Below are positions 41,533-50,988 of a stretch of 64,000 nt of DNA, piece after piece. Made by a program: the position numbers and the translations under genes. Position 1 is the first letter of the stretch. Every line of letters starts with the position of its first letter. Location: NCBI GenBank assembly GCA_934695425.1, contig CAKUVH010000001.1, forward strand, positions 124,001 to 188,000, given 5' to 3'. The DNA is from an uncultured Eubacteriales bacterium (GTDB lineage: Bacteria > Bacillota > Clostridia > Oscillospirales > Acutalibacteraceae). The notes under the pieces are model-generated. The model searched no databases. It saw only the letters and a list, made by a program, of their open reading frames with translations, and was not told the DNA's origin.

Positions 41533-41901
41533 TTGAAAAAGGCATTTTTAATATGGATTTTCACAATTTTGGGATGTATTTCTATTTTTGTGTTGACGTT
41601 ATGTTTTGGAAAAGCGCAAAAGGTAAATTGTGAGATAGAGCAAGAAAGTTTTTCTTTTTTGTTAGCGCGCGGCGAATTAAAAAGAGAGAGTTTAACTTCA
41701 TCTGAATCCGATGAAAATTCAGCAGTTAAACATTTTGTGTATATAAAAGATAATATTATTGGTAAATATTCGGGGAATTATGATACTATAGAGAAAATAA
41801 AAGAATATTTATCTTCAAATTATGGTAAAATCATATCGGTGGAAAATAGCGGATATTCCTTTGTGGGACTTGGTTGGATTTTTAAGCAATTTAAAATTTA
41901 G
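41533..41901 (+). CDS. Unknown small membrane-anchored protein
   Basis: 122 residues from a TTG start (AAGGAG 11 nt before), 2 bp after licD. A single N-terminal membrane helix (about 5-25) is followed by a small exported domain containing VYIKDNIIGKYSGNYDTIEKIKEYL. The domain is loosely reminiscent of BofC-like or accessory sporulation proteins, but not enough to name it. Position suggests a role with the surface polymer. Confidence 0.6.
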   Translation: MKKAFLIWIFTILGCISIFVLTLCFGKAQKVNCEIEQESFSFLLARGELKRESLTSSESDENSAVKHFVYIKDNIIGKYSGNYDTIEKIKEYLSSNYGKIISVENSGYSFVGLGWIFKQFKI

Positions 41902-41912
41902 GAGGTAAAAAT

Positions 41913-42632
41913 ATGATATTTGGAGCAATAGTTGCCGGTGGAATAGGGAGCAGGATGAAAAGCTATGATTTTCCTAAGCAATTTCTTCCTCTGGGACCTT
42001 CCGGAAAACCAATCATAATTCATACTTTAGAAAAATTTTTGCTTTGTAAGCGTTTGGATTATATTTATTTAGGCGTGCACAAGGATTGGACAGATTATGC
42101 GGAAGAATTACTTGAAAAATATGATTTAAATTCTGATAGAATTTTTGTTGTTGAGGGAGGGAAAGATCGAAATCTTACGATACTGAACATAATAAATTCT
42201 ATCGAAAAAAATCACGGGGAAAGCAGTGAACACATTATAGTAACTCATGACGCGGTCAGGCCTTTCCTTACCGTTAAAATGATAGAGGATAATATTGATG
42301 CCGCGCTTGAATGCGGGGGCTGTGATACGGTGGTTTCGGCAATCGACACCATAATAGAATCCAAAAATGGTGATACTATATCTTCGATTCCGAACAGGAA
42401 TTACATGTATCAAGGTCAAACTCCTCAAAGTTTTAATATGTCTAAACTCAAAAAATTTTATAATGAACTGACTGAAGAAGAAAAGGCTGTTTTGACAGAC
42501 GCTTGTAAAATATTTTTATTCCGAAATCAACCGATTAAGCTTGTTCCGGGTGACACTTTCAATATAAAAATAACCACTTTAAGCGATTATAAAATAGCTT
42601 CTGCGATAGTTGGGGGAAATTTAATTGATTAA
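41913..42632 (+). CDS. tarI: Ribitol-5-phosphate cytidylyltransferase (TarI-like)
   Basis: A 239-residue IspD-superfamily nucleotidyltransferase. It has FGAIVAGGIGSRM, PKQFLPLGPSGKPIIIHTLE, THDAVRPFLT and QTPQSFN. The following TarJ-like reductase identifies it as the CDP-ribitol enzyme rather than IspD. Makes CDP-ribitol from CTP and ribitol-5-phosphate. GGAGG precedes the ATG; overlaps the next gene by 8 bp. Confidence 0.87.
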   Translation: MIFGAIVAGGIGSRMKSYDFPKQFLPLGPSGKPIIIHTLEKFLLCKRLDYIYLGVHKDWTDYAEELLEKYDLNSDRIFVVEGGKDRNLTILNIINSIEKNHGESSEHIIVTHDAVRPFLTVKMIEDNIDAALECGGCDTVVSAIDTIIESKNGDTISSIPNRNYMYQGQTPQSFNMSKLKKFYNELTEEEKAVLTDACKIFLFRNQPIKLVPGDTFNIKITTLSDYKIASAIVGGNLID

Positions 42633-43641
42633 CTATATTTATGAGTTGGCAGCTCCCGGAATGTTTTCGGTTAAGTATGAAGATATGAATATAGAAAAAA
42701 GTGTGATCATAAGGCCGGAATATATGGCGGTATGTCACGCAGACCAAAGATATTACAGAGGGCAACGTGATATAAATAAACTCAAAAGTAAACTGCCTAT
42801 GGCTTTAATTCATGAATGTATGGGCAGGGTGGTTTCGGATTATACCGGCACTTATAAGAACGGTCAAAAAGTGGTTTTAATTCCTAACGTGAAGTCCAAA
42901 ATTCCTCAAGAAGGAATATATGAAAATTACCAAAAAGGTTCGGCGTTTTTGTCCAGCGGTAAAGATGGGTTTATGAGAGAATTTGTTAATTTACCCCTCG
43001 ACAGAGTTGTGCCTATAGGAGAAATACCGGGGAATATAGCCGCAATTTCAGAGTTTATAAGCGTTGGAGTGCATGCAGTGAGAAGATTCAAAAATTCTTC
43101 CCATAATATAAAAAATTCTATTGGAATTTGGGGAGATGGGAGTTTAGCATATGTTCTTTCGTGCATAATCAAATCAGAATTTCCCGGAATACACCTTACA
43201 GTTATCGGCAGAGATCCTTCTAAGCTTTCTCAGTTTACATTCGTGGACAGTACATGTCTTTCGTATGATATTCCGAAGGATTTTAGCATCGACCACGCTT
43301 TTGAGTGTGCGGGCGGAGAAGGAAGTTTTTATGCTATTGATGATATAATTCGTTATATAAATCCACAAGGAAGCGTTATGCTTATGGGCGTAAGCGAAAA
43401 TAAAGTTGCGATAAATACACGTGACGTGTTAGAAAAAGGTTTAACCCTGATTGGATGCAGCAGGTCGGGCAGAGAGGATTTTGAACAGGCGGTTAAACTT
43501 CTTGAAAAGAAAAATTTTCAAAATCGAATTAAAAGAATTATTTATGAGGATTTGCCTGTTTCTTCCATTGAAGATATTTACAGAATTTTTGAAACTGACG
43601 CATCCACGGCGTTCAAGACAGTATTTAAGTGGGAATTATAA
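42625..43641 (+). CDS. tarJ: Ribulose-5-phosphate reductase (TarJ-like)
   Basis: A 338-residue zinc-dependent medium-chain dehydrogenase. CHADQRYYRGQR is typical of TarJ, followed by ALIHECMGRVV and a Rossmann core with GIWGDGSLAYVLS. It reduces ribulose-5-phosphate to ribitol-5-phosphate for TarI. The start is TTG with GGGGG upstream, and coupling to tarI by overlap supports a two-enzyme unit. Confidence 0.88.
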   Translation: MINYIYELAAPGMFSVKYEDMNIEKSVIIRPEYMAVCHADQRYYRGQRDINKLKSKLPMALIHECMGRVVSDYTGTYKNGQKVVLIPNVKSKIPQEGIYENYQKGSAFLSSGKDGFMREFVNLPLDRVVPIGEIPGNIAAISEFISVGVHAVRRFKNSSHNIKNSIGIWGDGSLAYVLSCIIKSEFPGIHLTVIGRDPSKLSQFTFVDSTCLSYDIPKDFSIDHAFECAGGEGSFYAIDDIIRYINPQGSVMLMGVSENKVAINTRDVLEKGLTLIGCSRSGREDFEQAVKLLEKKNFQNRIKRIIYEDLPVSSIEDIYRIFETDASTAFKTVFKWEL

Positions 43642-43669
43642 AATAAAAATAGGGAGATAAAAAATCTAA

Positions 43670-44740
43670 ATGAAAAAAATATGTTTTATAGGATTTGGGC
43701 TTTTCACTATAGGAGGGTGCCAAAGAGTGACGATATCCCTTGCAAATAGTTTATGTGACAAATACGAAACGCATTTGATTTCTTTATGTAAAATTCCTGA
43801 AGATCACAGTTATGAAGTTGATGAAAAAGTTAAAGTTCATACTTTAGGCATGTCTTTGGATATCAGAGCCCGGCATTCTTTGGTTGTAGCCGGAGAAATA
43901 AAAAAATTTTTAAAAAATAACAAAATAGATGTTTTGTTTGTGGCCGGTTCTTTGCCCATACCTTTAATTTGCGCAATAAAGCCATTTGTTAACACAAAAG
44001 TAGTTTTCTGTGACCATGAAAATTTATTTGGAAGAGACAGAAAGTCTATATTTTTCAGGAGACTTGCATGCAGAATCAGTGACAAAGTTGTTGTTCTCAC
44101 CAAGCAAACTCTTAACGATTATAAAGATAAATTTAATATCAAAGACGAAAAAATAAGTCAAATATATAATTTTATAGACTGTAATAAATTCGAAAATTGT
44201 GATTTGAACTCTAAAAAAATAATTTCAGTTGGAAGAATTAGCTCTGAAAAAGGTTTTGATATGGCCGTAGATGTGGCTAAAGATGTCTTTAGCAAGCACC
44301 CGGATTGGCAGTGGCATGTTTACGGCGACGGCCCGGATATGGGCGAAATAAAATCTAAAATTAAACAATATAATCTGGAAGATAATTTTATTATGAAAGG
44401 CGCAGACGGTTCGGTAAGAGATAAGTACAAAGATTATAGCATATGCGTTTTGCCGTCCTATAGAGAGGGCTTTGCTGTTGTTTTACTGGAGGCAAAAATC
44501 AATTCGCTGCCTGTTGTTAGTTTTGACTGCAATTCCGGTCCTCGAGAGATAATAAACAGCGAAATAGACGGATATTTGATTCCGTGCTATAATAAGAAGA
44601 ATATGGCTGAGAAAATTTGTAATCTTATTGAAGATTTTGATTTGAGGAAATCATTTTCTTCTCACGCAAAAGATAATTTGGAAAAATTCGGTAAAAATAA
44701 AATTATAAACCAGTGGGTGGATTTAATAGAAGGTTTATAG
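43670..44740 (+). CDS. Family 4 (GT-B) glycosyltransferase
   Basis: A 356-residue retaining glycosyltransferase. The N-terminal domain starts ICFIGFGLFTIGGCQRV. The C-terminal domain has SVGRISSEKGFDMAVD, HVYGDGPDMGEIK and the donor-site PSYREGFAVVLLEA with the catalytic EX7E-type pair. It is cytosolic or peripheral. It would extend the repeat unit of the surface polymer. Confidence 0.92.
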   Translation: MKKICFIGFGLFTIGGCQRVTISLANSLCDKYETHLISLCKIPEDHSYEVDEKVKVHTLGMSLDIRARHSLVVAGEIKKFLKNNKIDVLFVAGSLPIPLICAIKPFVNTKVVFCDHENLFGRDRKSIFFRRLACRISDKVVVLTKQTLNDYKDKFNIKDEKISQIYNFIDCNKFENCDLNSKKIISVGRISSEKGFDMAVDVAKDVFSKHPDWQWHVYGDGPDMGEIKSKIKQYNLEDNFIMKGADGSVRDKYKDYSICVLPSYREGFAVVLLEAKINSLPVVSFDCNSGPREIINSEIDGYLIPCYNKKNMAEKICNLIEDFDLRKSFSSHAKDNLEKFGKNKIINQWVDLIEGL

Positions 44741-44752
44741 TACAGAGGGTGA

Positions 44753-46168
44753 ATGAAAAAGTTGAATATATTTTTAAAAGAAGAATACTATAAAAAGGCC
44801 AGATTTGGCTATATAATAGCACTTTTGATATGTTTGATGATAAGAGCGGTAGGATGCTATTTATTTGCTCCTCCCGCAATAGAAGTTTGTGCGTTTTCTG
44901 CCCTTGGATTGGCGGGAGTTTTCCTGATTTTATGGGGGCTATTGACTAAAAATATAGAATTAAACTTTAAAAAATATTTTTTTCAGATAGTATTTTTGGT
45001 ATGTATAGTAATATCTTCTGTTGTGAATATAAAGTACGGATTTTTTAGGAATTTGAAAGATTTTTTATGGATGGCGATAAATTTTTTTGTTTTGTTTTTG
45101 GCGACCAATAATGTTTCTCGCAAAGAAAAATATAAATTTCTTGTCACTATTCAAAATATAATAATTTATACTTGGCTGGCTTTATCTTTTATTTCTTTGA
45201 TAACTTTTTTGTTTCAAGTTAATCATATTTTTCATATAAGAGAGGGTTGCTGGGTTGGAATAGGAAGCGTAGAAGGTAGGCTTTTCGGCGTGTTTTTGAA
45301 CCCTAATACCGCATCTATAATTTCGTTGATTTCGATTATATTTTCTGTTTTTCAGTTAGTTTCCGGAATTGAATTTTCTGCTAAGAAATTTGTAAATATT
45401 TTTAATATCGCAATTCAATTTTCGTATATAGTTTTGGCGGAATCTCGCGGAACAGCTTTAGTTCTGATTTTCTGTGTGTTTTTGGTGACGTTTTTAATAG
45501 CTTACAAAAAATTAAATTTTAAAAATGTTTATAAAATTATTTTGGCATTGTTTATTGCTGCAATTTCATGTGTGGCGGTATTTTTGTCTATGAAATTTTT
45601 AAATTGGACGTTTTATTATTTGGCCAAATTTGTGCAAAAGATGAATCCATATTTTTTAGAAAAAAAATCCAAAGATATATCTGTGCAACGTACGGATTAT
45701 ATAGAAAACAACGATATATCCAACTTGAGATTTAGAATATGGCTTAGTGCTTGGGAAATTTTTAAAAAGAATTGGCTGTTCGGGGTTTCTTCAGGTAATG
45801 TGGTTGAATATGCTAAAGATGTTTTTCCTGAGACATTCATTGCAAAGAGAAGCTACGCCAGAGCTCATAGCGTGTGGATAGGTCTTCCTTTGTATACCGG
45901 CATTGCGGGATCGATTTCTATGTATGCGTTTTTTGCGGTGAACTTTTTCAAAACATGTAAGCACTATTTCAAAAATTATTTGTCGGTAAAAATTAAAGAA
46001 TCCGATGGAATGCTGATGCTTTCGGCGTTGCTAACCGGAGCAATTTGTGTATATGGATTGGTTGAATCGGAATTATTTTTTGTTAATTCTATATGTTCGC
46101 TAATTTTTTGGGTTTATTTTGGATTTTTGGCTGATAATTTAAATAGCAATAAAAAATTAGAAGTCTGA
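44753..46168 (+). CDS. O-antigen ligase/polymerase-like membrane protein
   Basis: A 471-residue polytopic protein with 11-12 hydrophobic helices. It has the Wzy/WaaL pattern, including a periplasmic-type loop with R-containing ESRGTAL and WLSAWEIFKKNWLFGVSSG, and an AHSVWIGLPL His motif. It probably polymerises the exported repeat units or ligates them to an acceptor. 12 bp downstream of the GT4 gene. Confidence 0.8.
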   Translation: MKKLNIFLKEEYYKKARFGYIIALLICLMIRAVGCYLFAPPAIEVCAFSALGLAGVFLILWGLLTKNIELNFKKYFFQIVFLVCIVISSVVNIKYGFFRNLKDFLWMAINFFVLFLATNNVSRKEKYKFLVTIQNIIIYTWLALSFISLITFLFQVNHIFHIREGCWVGIGSVEGRLFGVFLNPNTASIISLISIIFSVFQLVSGIEFSAKKFVNIFNIAIQFSYIVLAESRGTALVLIFCVFLVTFLIAYKKLNFKNVYKIILALFIAAISCVAVFLSMKFLNWTFYYLAKFVQKMNPYFLEKKSKDISVQRTDYIENNDISNLRFRIWLSAWEIFKKNWLFGVSSGNVVEYAKDVFPETFIAKRSYARAHSVWIGLPLYTGIAGSISMYAFFAVNFFKTCKHYFKNYLSVKIKESDGMLMLSALLTGAICVYGLVESELFFVNSICSLIFWVYFGFLADNLNSNKKLEV

Positions 46169-46200
46169 TTGTAAAATTACTGTATTGTCGGAGTGAATTT

Positions 46201-47808
46201 ATGAGAACAAAGAATTCTTTGATGAATATATCTATAAGCATTATGTCATATGGCATAATTATGCTTGGTGGATTTATTACTCGAGGTAAAATTACTAAAA
46301 TCTTAGGGATGGATTTCGTAGGGCTTAACACCTATTTTGAAATGGTGGTGTCCATCCTTGCTATTGTCGAACTCGGTTTGGGCGTTGGAATTGTTTATAA
46401 ACTTTATAAGCCGATTGCCGAGAAACAATGGGACAAGGTTTCGGTAATTCTTTGTTTTTTGCGCCGTTGTTACGTTTTTATAGCAATTATTATTTCAGCG
46501 CTGGCTTTAATATCGTCTTATTCGGTCGTCGCTTCTATAGGAGAAGATTTTTCTAAGATATGGCTTTTAAAAATTTATGTGCTTTATATCATTGATTTGT
46601 TGTCGTCATATTTATACTCTCACAAAAGGTCGATGTTTATTGCCGACCAAAAAAGTTATGTCAACAACGCCATTCATATATTCGCACAGCTCGGAATGTT
46701 TGCATCTCAAATTTTGGTATTAAATTTGTTCCATTCTTTTGAACTTTATCTGATTTGCAGAATAGTTTCCAGATTGGCAGAAAATATTTTTATTTCCTAT
46801 AAATTTAATAAAAAATACAGTTTTATAAATTTAAAGACTAAAGAAAATATTTCCGGAGTGGAGAAAAAAGACCTTTTCAAAAATATGAAAGCATTGCTTT
46901 TTCACAAAATTTCGGGATTCGGCACCAATAGTATTTCGGTTTTTATAATAATGAAAGTAGAAAAGTTGCGTGGCGCCGGTATATTCAGTAACTATAATTT
47001 GATATCTACTGCATTGACAACTGTTACGAGCGAAATTTTTAATGGGATATCGGCGAGCTTTGGTAGCCTTTTGGGTACATCAGACAAAAATAAAATATAT
47101 AAAAATTTTCAAATGTTATATTTTTTAAATTTTTTGATGTATTCTTTTATCACGCCAACTTTTATTTGCCTTATAACTCCCTTCGTTATCTTGTGGACAG
47201 GTAGTAATTCTATTTTCCCCATAAGTACTGCGGTTTCGATTGCTGCCTATTTATACATATACGGGATGAGGCAGTCGATAGGCATGGTAAAAGTGAGTGC
47301 CGGAATATATGACCAGGACAAATATTTATCTTTGGTAGGGCTTTTTATAACTTGTTTTTCCTCGTATATTTTATCTGCGTATTTGGGAGTTGCAGGAGTT
47401 ATGCTTGGAAATATTTTAGGAATGTTACTGGTCCCTTATTGGGTTCAGCCTTACCTGGTTTATAGTGAAGTTTTTAAGAAAAAATCAGTACTGCTTTACC
47501 ATTTGAAATTCATGTTATATACCGCTTTGACAGCCGGTTATTGCTTTGTTTGCTATGAAATTTGTAATTTTGTAAATCGTTTCGAGATTACAAATCAAGT
47601 TTCTTCATTTATAAGAAATTTGTTGGGGTATATGCATGTGGGTTCAAATATAAATACACTGTTTATTGCTCAAATAGTCATAAATTTGACAGTATGTATT
47701 TTTGTTCCAAACATTATGAATATAATTATTTTCTTTAAAACTTCCGAGTTTAGAAGTTTATATGTGGTCGCAAAAAGCTTTATAAGAAGAAATAAAGTAA
47801 AGGAGTGA
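46201..47808 (+). CDS. Polysaccharide flippase (Wzx/RfbX-like)
   Basis: A 535-residue MATE/MOP-superfamily transporter with about 12-14 membrane helices. The N terminus ISIMSYGIIMLGGFITRGKI and the central GILGTSD-like LGTSDKNKIYKNF segment are typical. It moves lipid-linked oligosaccharide outward for the polymerase gene just upstream. It runs into the next gene with a 7-bp gap. Confidence 0.85.
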   Translation: MRTKNSLMNISISIMSYGIIMLGGFITRGKITKILGMDFVGLNTYFEMVVSILAIVELGLGVGIVYKLYKPIAEKQWDKVSVILCFLRRCYVFIAIIISALALISSYSVVASIGEDFSKIWLLKIYVLYIIDLLSSYLYSHKRSMFIADQKSYVNNAIHIFAQLGMFASQILVLNLFHSFELYLICRIVSRLAENIFISYKFNKKYSFINLKTKENISGVEKKDLFKNMKALLFHKISGFGTNSISVFIIMKVEKLRGAGIFSNYNLISTALTTVTSEIFNGISASFGSLLGTSDKNKIYKNFQMLYFLNFLMYSFITPTFICLITPFVILWTGSNSIFPISTAVSIAAYLYIYGMRQSIGMVKVSAGIYDQDKYLSLVGLFITCFSSYILSAYLGVAGVMLGNILGMLLVPYWVQPYLVYSEVFKKKSVLLYHLKFMLYTALTAGYCFVCYEICNFVNRFEITNQVSSFIRNLLGYMHVGSNINTLFIAQIVINLTVCIFVPNIMNIIIFFKTSEFRSLYVVAKSFIRRNKVKE

Positions 47809-47815
47809 TAATCGT

Positions 47816-49468
47816 ATGGATGCGATGCTTCCGCTGATTATTTACTTTGTTCAAATAACTCTTCCTTTTTTGGGCTTGTTGATAGTATGTTGCTCTTTCA
47901 GGTCTCTTTTTTCAAACCTTAGTTCAAAGCATCCTTTGATCGCTCTTGTGAACAAGTCGACAGGGGAGAAAATTCCTATAGTATATTGGGAAAATTCTAT
48001 AGGCAGAGACAGGCATTGCGATGTAGTGGTAAATAATCCTACCGTTTCTCGAGACCACGCAGTACTTTACAGACGAGATGAAGGCTGGATTATCTCGGAT
48101 ACAAATTCTAAGGGTGGAATTTATTTAAACGGAAAGCTTTTAAAAAACGATGAAAAAGTTTACATAGATGACGTTATAAAAATCGGTGGAATAGAGTACG
48201 AATTAAAGAAAGCCGATGTTTTCAGTAAATCTCGCAGATTAAATTCCAAAAATAAAGAAAATTTTTCGGCAAATTTTTCTTTGGTGATTTTAATAACCGT
48301 TTTTAATATTTTAGCAAGCGGCGTTCTTTGCTTTGCGGGAGGCACTTTCAATCCTTCTGCGTTATATATTTTGGCTGCACTGTCTTTGATTTTGTGGGGA
48401 ACTTTTGCGGCTAATAGATATATTTTCCGAAGAAAAAATTTCGAGCTAGAAGCTCTTGGAATATTTTTAAGCGGAATAGGAATTCTGACTGCCGGTGGAG
48501 CGGGCAATACAGATGTACATGTTCAAATTATATCTTTGGCAGCAGGAATAGTGTTTTTTGAATTTATTTTAATGTTTATCAAAGACCCTGATTTAGCTAT
48601 GAAATTCAGGCCGTATATTGCGGCGGCGGCAATTTTGCTTTTAGCCGTTAATTTGGTATTTGGTAAAGTAAAAAACGGTTCTCAAAACTGGATTATGTTA
48701 GGAGGGCTTTCATTTCAGCCCTCTGAACTCGTAAAAGTTGCCTTTGTATTTTTCGGTTCGTCAACATTAAAAGGCATACAAACTACTAAAAATTTAACTG
48801 GATTTATTTTATTTTCTGCGTTATGCATGGGTGCGCTGTTTTTAATGGGAGATTTTGGAACTGCGTGTATATTTTTCGTGACTTTCATTCTTATTTCTTT
48901 TATGAGATCCGGAAGCATAAGAACAGTTATATTAACTTGCTCGGCGGCTGCGTTGGGACTGGGATTAATTCTTAAGTTTAAACCTTATATAGTTTCCAGA
49001 TTTTCTGCTTGGAGACATGTTTGGGAGCATGTAAACGATACCGGATATCAACAAACCAGAGTTTTGACATATGCCGCAAGTGGGGGAATGTTGGGACTTG
49101 GATTAGGTAAAGGCTGTTTAAAAAATGTGTTTGCGTCCACCAGCGATTTGATGTTTGGAATGATTTGCGAAGAGTGGGGCATGATAATGGCCATACTGGT
49201 ACTTACGGTCATAGCATTTATAGGATTGTACGCAAGGAGCGCAAGTATAAGAAGTAGGTCGGCATTTTATTCAATTGCTTCTTGCTGCGGAGCAGGAATG
49301 CTTGTTTTTCAGATGATGCTTAATGTTTTTGGCGTAGTGGATATTTTCCCTCTCACAGGCGTGACGCTTCCTTTTATAAGTTTAGGCGGCTCTAGTTTGA
49401 TTTCTGTCTGGGGATTGCTCGCATTTATAAAGGCTTCTGACGAGAGAACATACGCTCTAAAAAGATAA
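47816..49468 (+). CDS. FHA domain fused to FtsW/RodA (SEDS) glycosyltransferase
   Basis: 550 residues. One membrane helix (about 8-28) leads to a cytoplasmic FHA domain (about 55-125) with SIGRDRHCDVVV and PTVSRDHAVLYR. A SEDS polymerase of about ten helices starts near 155: GSQNWIMLGGLSFQPSELVKVAF, then DFGTACIFF and a C-terminal GGSSLISVWGLLAF. SEDS proteins polymerise peptidoglycan from lipid II. FHA domains bind phosphothreonine, so a PASTA-type kinase probably regulates it. Its partner transpeptidase is 26 bp downstream. Confidence 0.93.
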   Translation: MDAMLPLIIYFVQITLPFLGLLIVCCSFRSLFSNLSSKHPLIALVNKSTGEKIPIVYWENSIGRDRHCDVVVNNPTVSRDHAVLYRRDEGWIISDTNSKGGIYLNGKLLKNDEKVYIDDVIKIGGIEYELKKADVFSKSRRLNSKNKENFSANFSLVILITVFNILASGVLCFAGGTFNPSALYILAALSLILWGTFAANRYIFRRKNFELEALGIFLSGIGILTAGGAGNTDVHVQIISLAAGIVFFEFILMFIKDPDLAMKFRPYIAAAAILLLAVNLVFGKVKNGSQNWIMLGGLSFQPSELVKVAFVFFGSSTLKGIQTTKNLTGFILFSALCMGALFLMGDFGTACIFFVTFILISFMRSGSIRTVILTCSAAALGLGLILKFKPYIVSRFSAWRHVWEHVNDTGYQQTRVLTYAASGGMLGLGLGKGCLKNVFASTSDLMFGMICEEWGMIMAILVLTVIAFIGLYARSASIRSRSAFYSIASCCGAGMLVFQMMLNVFGVVDIFPLTGVTLPFISLGGSSLISVWGLLAFIKASDERTYALKR

Positions 49469-49493
49469 AGTAATTAAAAAGAGGCGATTAGAG

Positions 49494-50876
49494 ATGAGAA
49501 ATACAAAAGTTAGGTCTATACTGCTTTATATACTCATATTTATATTTTTTGCAGGAATGTCTTTTTTTATATATGAATTTTCTACAGAAGCCGGAGAATG
49601 GGCTTTTTCTCCTATTAATAAGCATATTTCCGAAGGAGGAATGACAGGAGGAAAAATTGTAGATTCTAATGGCGTGGTACTTGCGGAAACAGTAAAAGGA
49701 AAAAGAATTTATAACGAAAACGAAGGAATCCGAAGAGCGATGCTGCATACCGTCGGAGACGGTTCGGTTTTGATACCTACATCTGTTCAGAGTAGGTATA
49801 GTGATGAATTATTCGGATATAATTTTATAACGGGATTCGGTGCTCCTCATGTTCTTAACAATAATAAAAATTTAAAACTTACTTTGGACAGCAATATTTG
49901 TTCTAATGTGGCAAAAAGTTTTAAGAACCAAAAAGGAGCCGCGCTGGCATATAATTATCTAACCGGTAAAGTGATATGCATGGTGAGCTTGCCTAATTAT
50001 GACATAAATAATCGGCCGGATTTACAACTGGATAACGACGGAAAATACGAAGGAGTCTATATTAATCGTGCTATTTCTTCTGTTTATACTCCGGGTTCTA
50101 TTTTTAAAATTTTTACAACCGCCGCTGCAATAGATTTAATAAATAATGTAGAAAAAAGAACTTTTGAATGTAAAAAAGTGAAGATTGTAGATGGGGAAAA
50201 GATAACTTGTATGTCAAGCCACGGAAAAATAAACCTCAGAGATGCTCTCGCAAAATCATGTGATATTGTTTTTGGAGATTTGGCGATAGAACTCGGAAAA
50301 AACAATATGAAAGAAAAAATGAAGGAATTCGGCTTTAATAAGCCGCAGTATTTTGAATCTGTAAAAGTTGCACAAAGTAAATATGAAATAGATGACGCAA
50401 CCCGAGGCGACCTAGGATGGTCGGGAATAGGGCAGTATAAGGACCAAGTCAGCCCGTTGCATATGCTCAGGGTTATGGGAGCAATTGCCAATAAAGGTAT
50501 GTCTGTTGAACCGTTTGTTGTGGATTCTACATTTTTTGACGATTCGAGCGAAGATTCATATGGCTTTTCTAAAGGTCAATCGACACAATTAATGAAAAGC
50601 GAAACTGCTGACAAACTTAAAGAAATGATGCGCTATACCATGAAAAATCAGTATAAAGATTCTATGTTTAACGGCATTGAAATGTGTGCTAAAACAGGTA
50701 CAGCTGAAGTCGGTGAGGGGAAAAAACCTCACGGATGGATGGTTGGTTTTTCGTATGACAAAACATTTCCTGTAGCTTTTTCTGTAGTAGTTGAGAACGG
50801 AGATTTTGGTATACGTTCCGCCGGGCCTATTGCTTCAAGCATGATTAGAGATATAAAGAAAAACTACAAAATGTAA
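49494..50876 (+). CDS. Class B penicillin-binding protein (PBP2/FtsI-like)
   Basis: 460 residues. One N-terminal membrane anchor (8-28), then a short linker domain and a transpeptidase domain. Nucleophile Ser202 and Lys205 lie in TPGSIFK. The second motif reads SCD (255-257), not the usual SxN, and KTGTAE is present near residue 397. It cross-links peptidoglycan made by the SEDS partner directly upstream. It is shorter than FtsI, lacking a PASTA tail, and resembles PbpA of FHA-linked clusters. Confidence 0.92.
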   Translation: MRNTKVRSILLYILIFIFFAGMSFFIYEFSTEAGEWAFSPINKHISEGGMTGGKIVDSNGVVLAETVKGKRIYNENEGIRRAMLHTVGDGSVLIPTSVQSRYSDELFGYNFITGFGAPHVLNNNKNLKLTLDSNICSNVAKSFKNQKGAALAYNYLTGKVICMVSLPNYDINNRPDLQLDNDGKYEGVYINRAISSVYTPGSIFKIFTTAAAIDLINNVEKRTFECKKVKIVDGEKITCMSSHGKINLRDALAKSCDIVFGDLAIELGKNNMKEKMKEFGFNKPQYFESVKVAQSKYEIDDATRGDLGWSGIGQYKDQVSPLHMLRVMGAIANKGMSVEPFVVDSTFFDDSSEDSYGFSKGQSTQLMKSETADKLKEMMRYTMKNQYKDSMFNGIEMCAKTGTAEVGEGKKPHGWMVGFSYDKTFPVAFSVVVENGDFGIRSAGPIASSMIRDIKKNYKM

Positions 50877-50910
50877 AATTTGTTTTATAAAATATTGTTT
50901 TTAAATATTC

Positions 50911-50937
50911 TTGACTTTTTAAAAGCTTTGATATAAC
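50911..50937 (+). promoter_or_regulatory. Promoter of the ABC-2 transporter operon
   Basis: TTGACT, a short 15-bp spacer, TATAAC, 52 bp before the ATG. AT-rich upstream sequence. Confidence 0.45.
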
Positions 50938-50988
50938 ATGGCTTATGTATGGTAGATAAAAAATAAAGTACAAATAAGGAGGAATATT

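Noticed and set aside
48160..48507. 115-codon minus-strand frame inside the FHA-FtsW gene
   Set aside because: Shadow frame with no ribosome site or domain.
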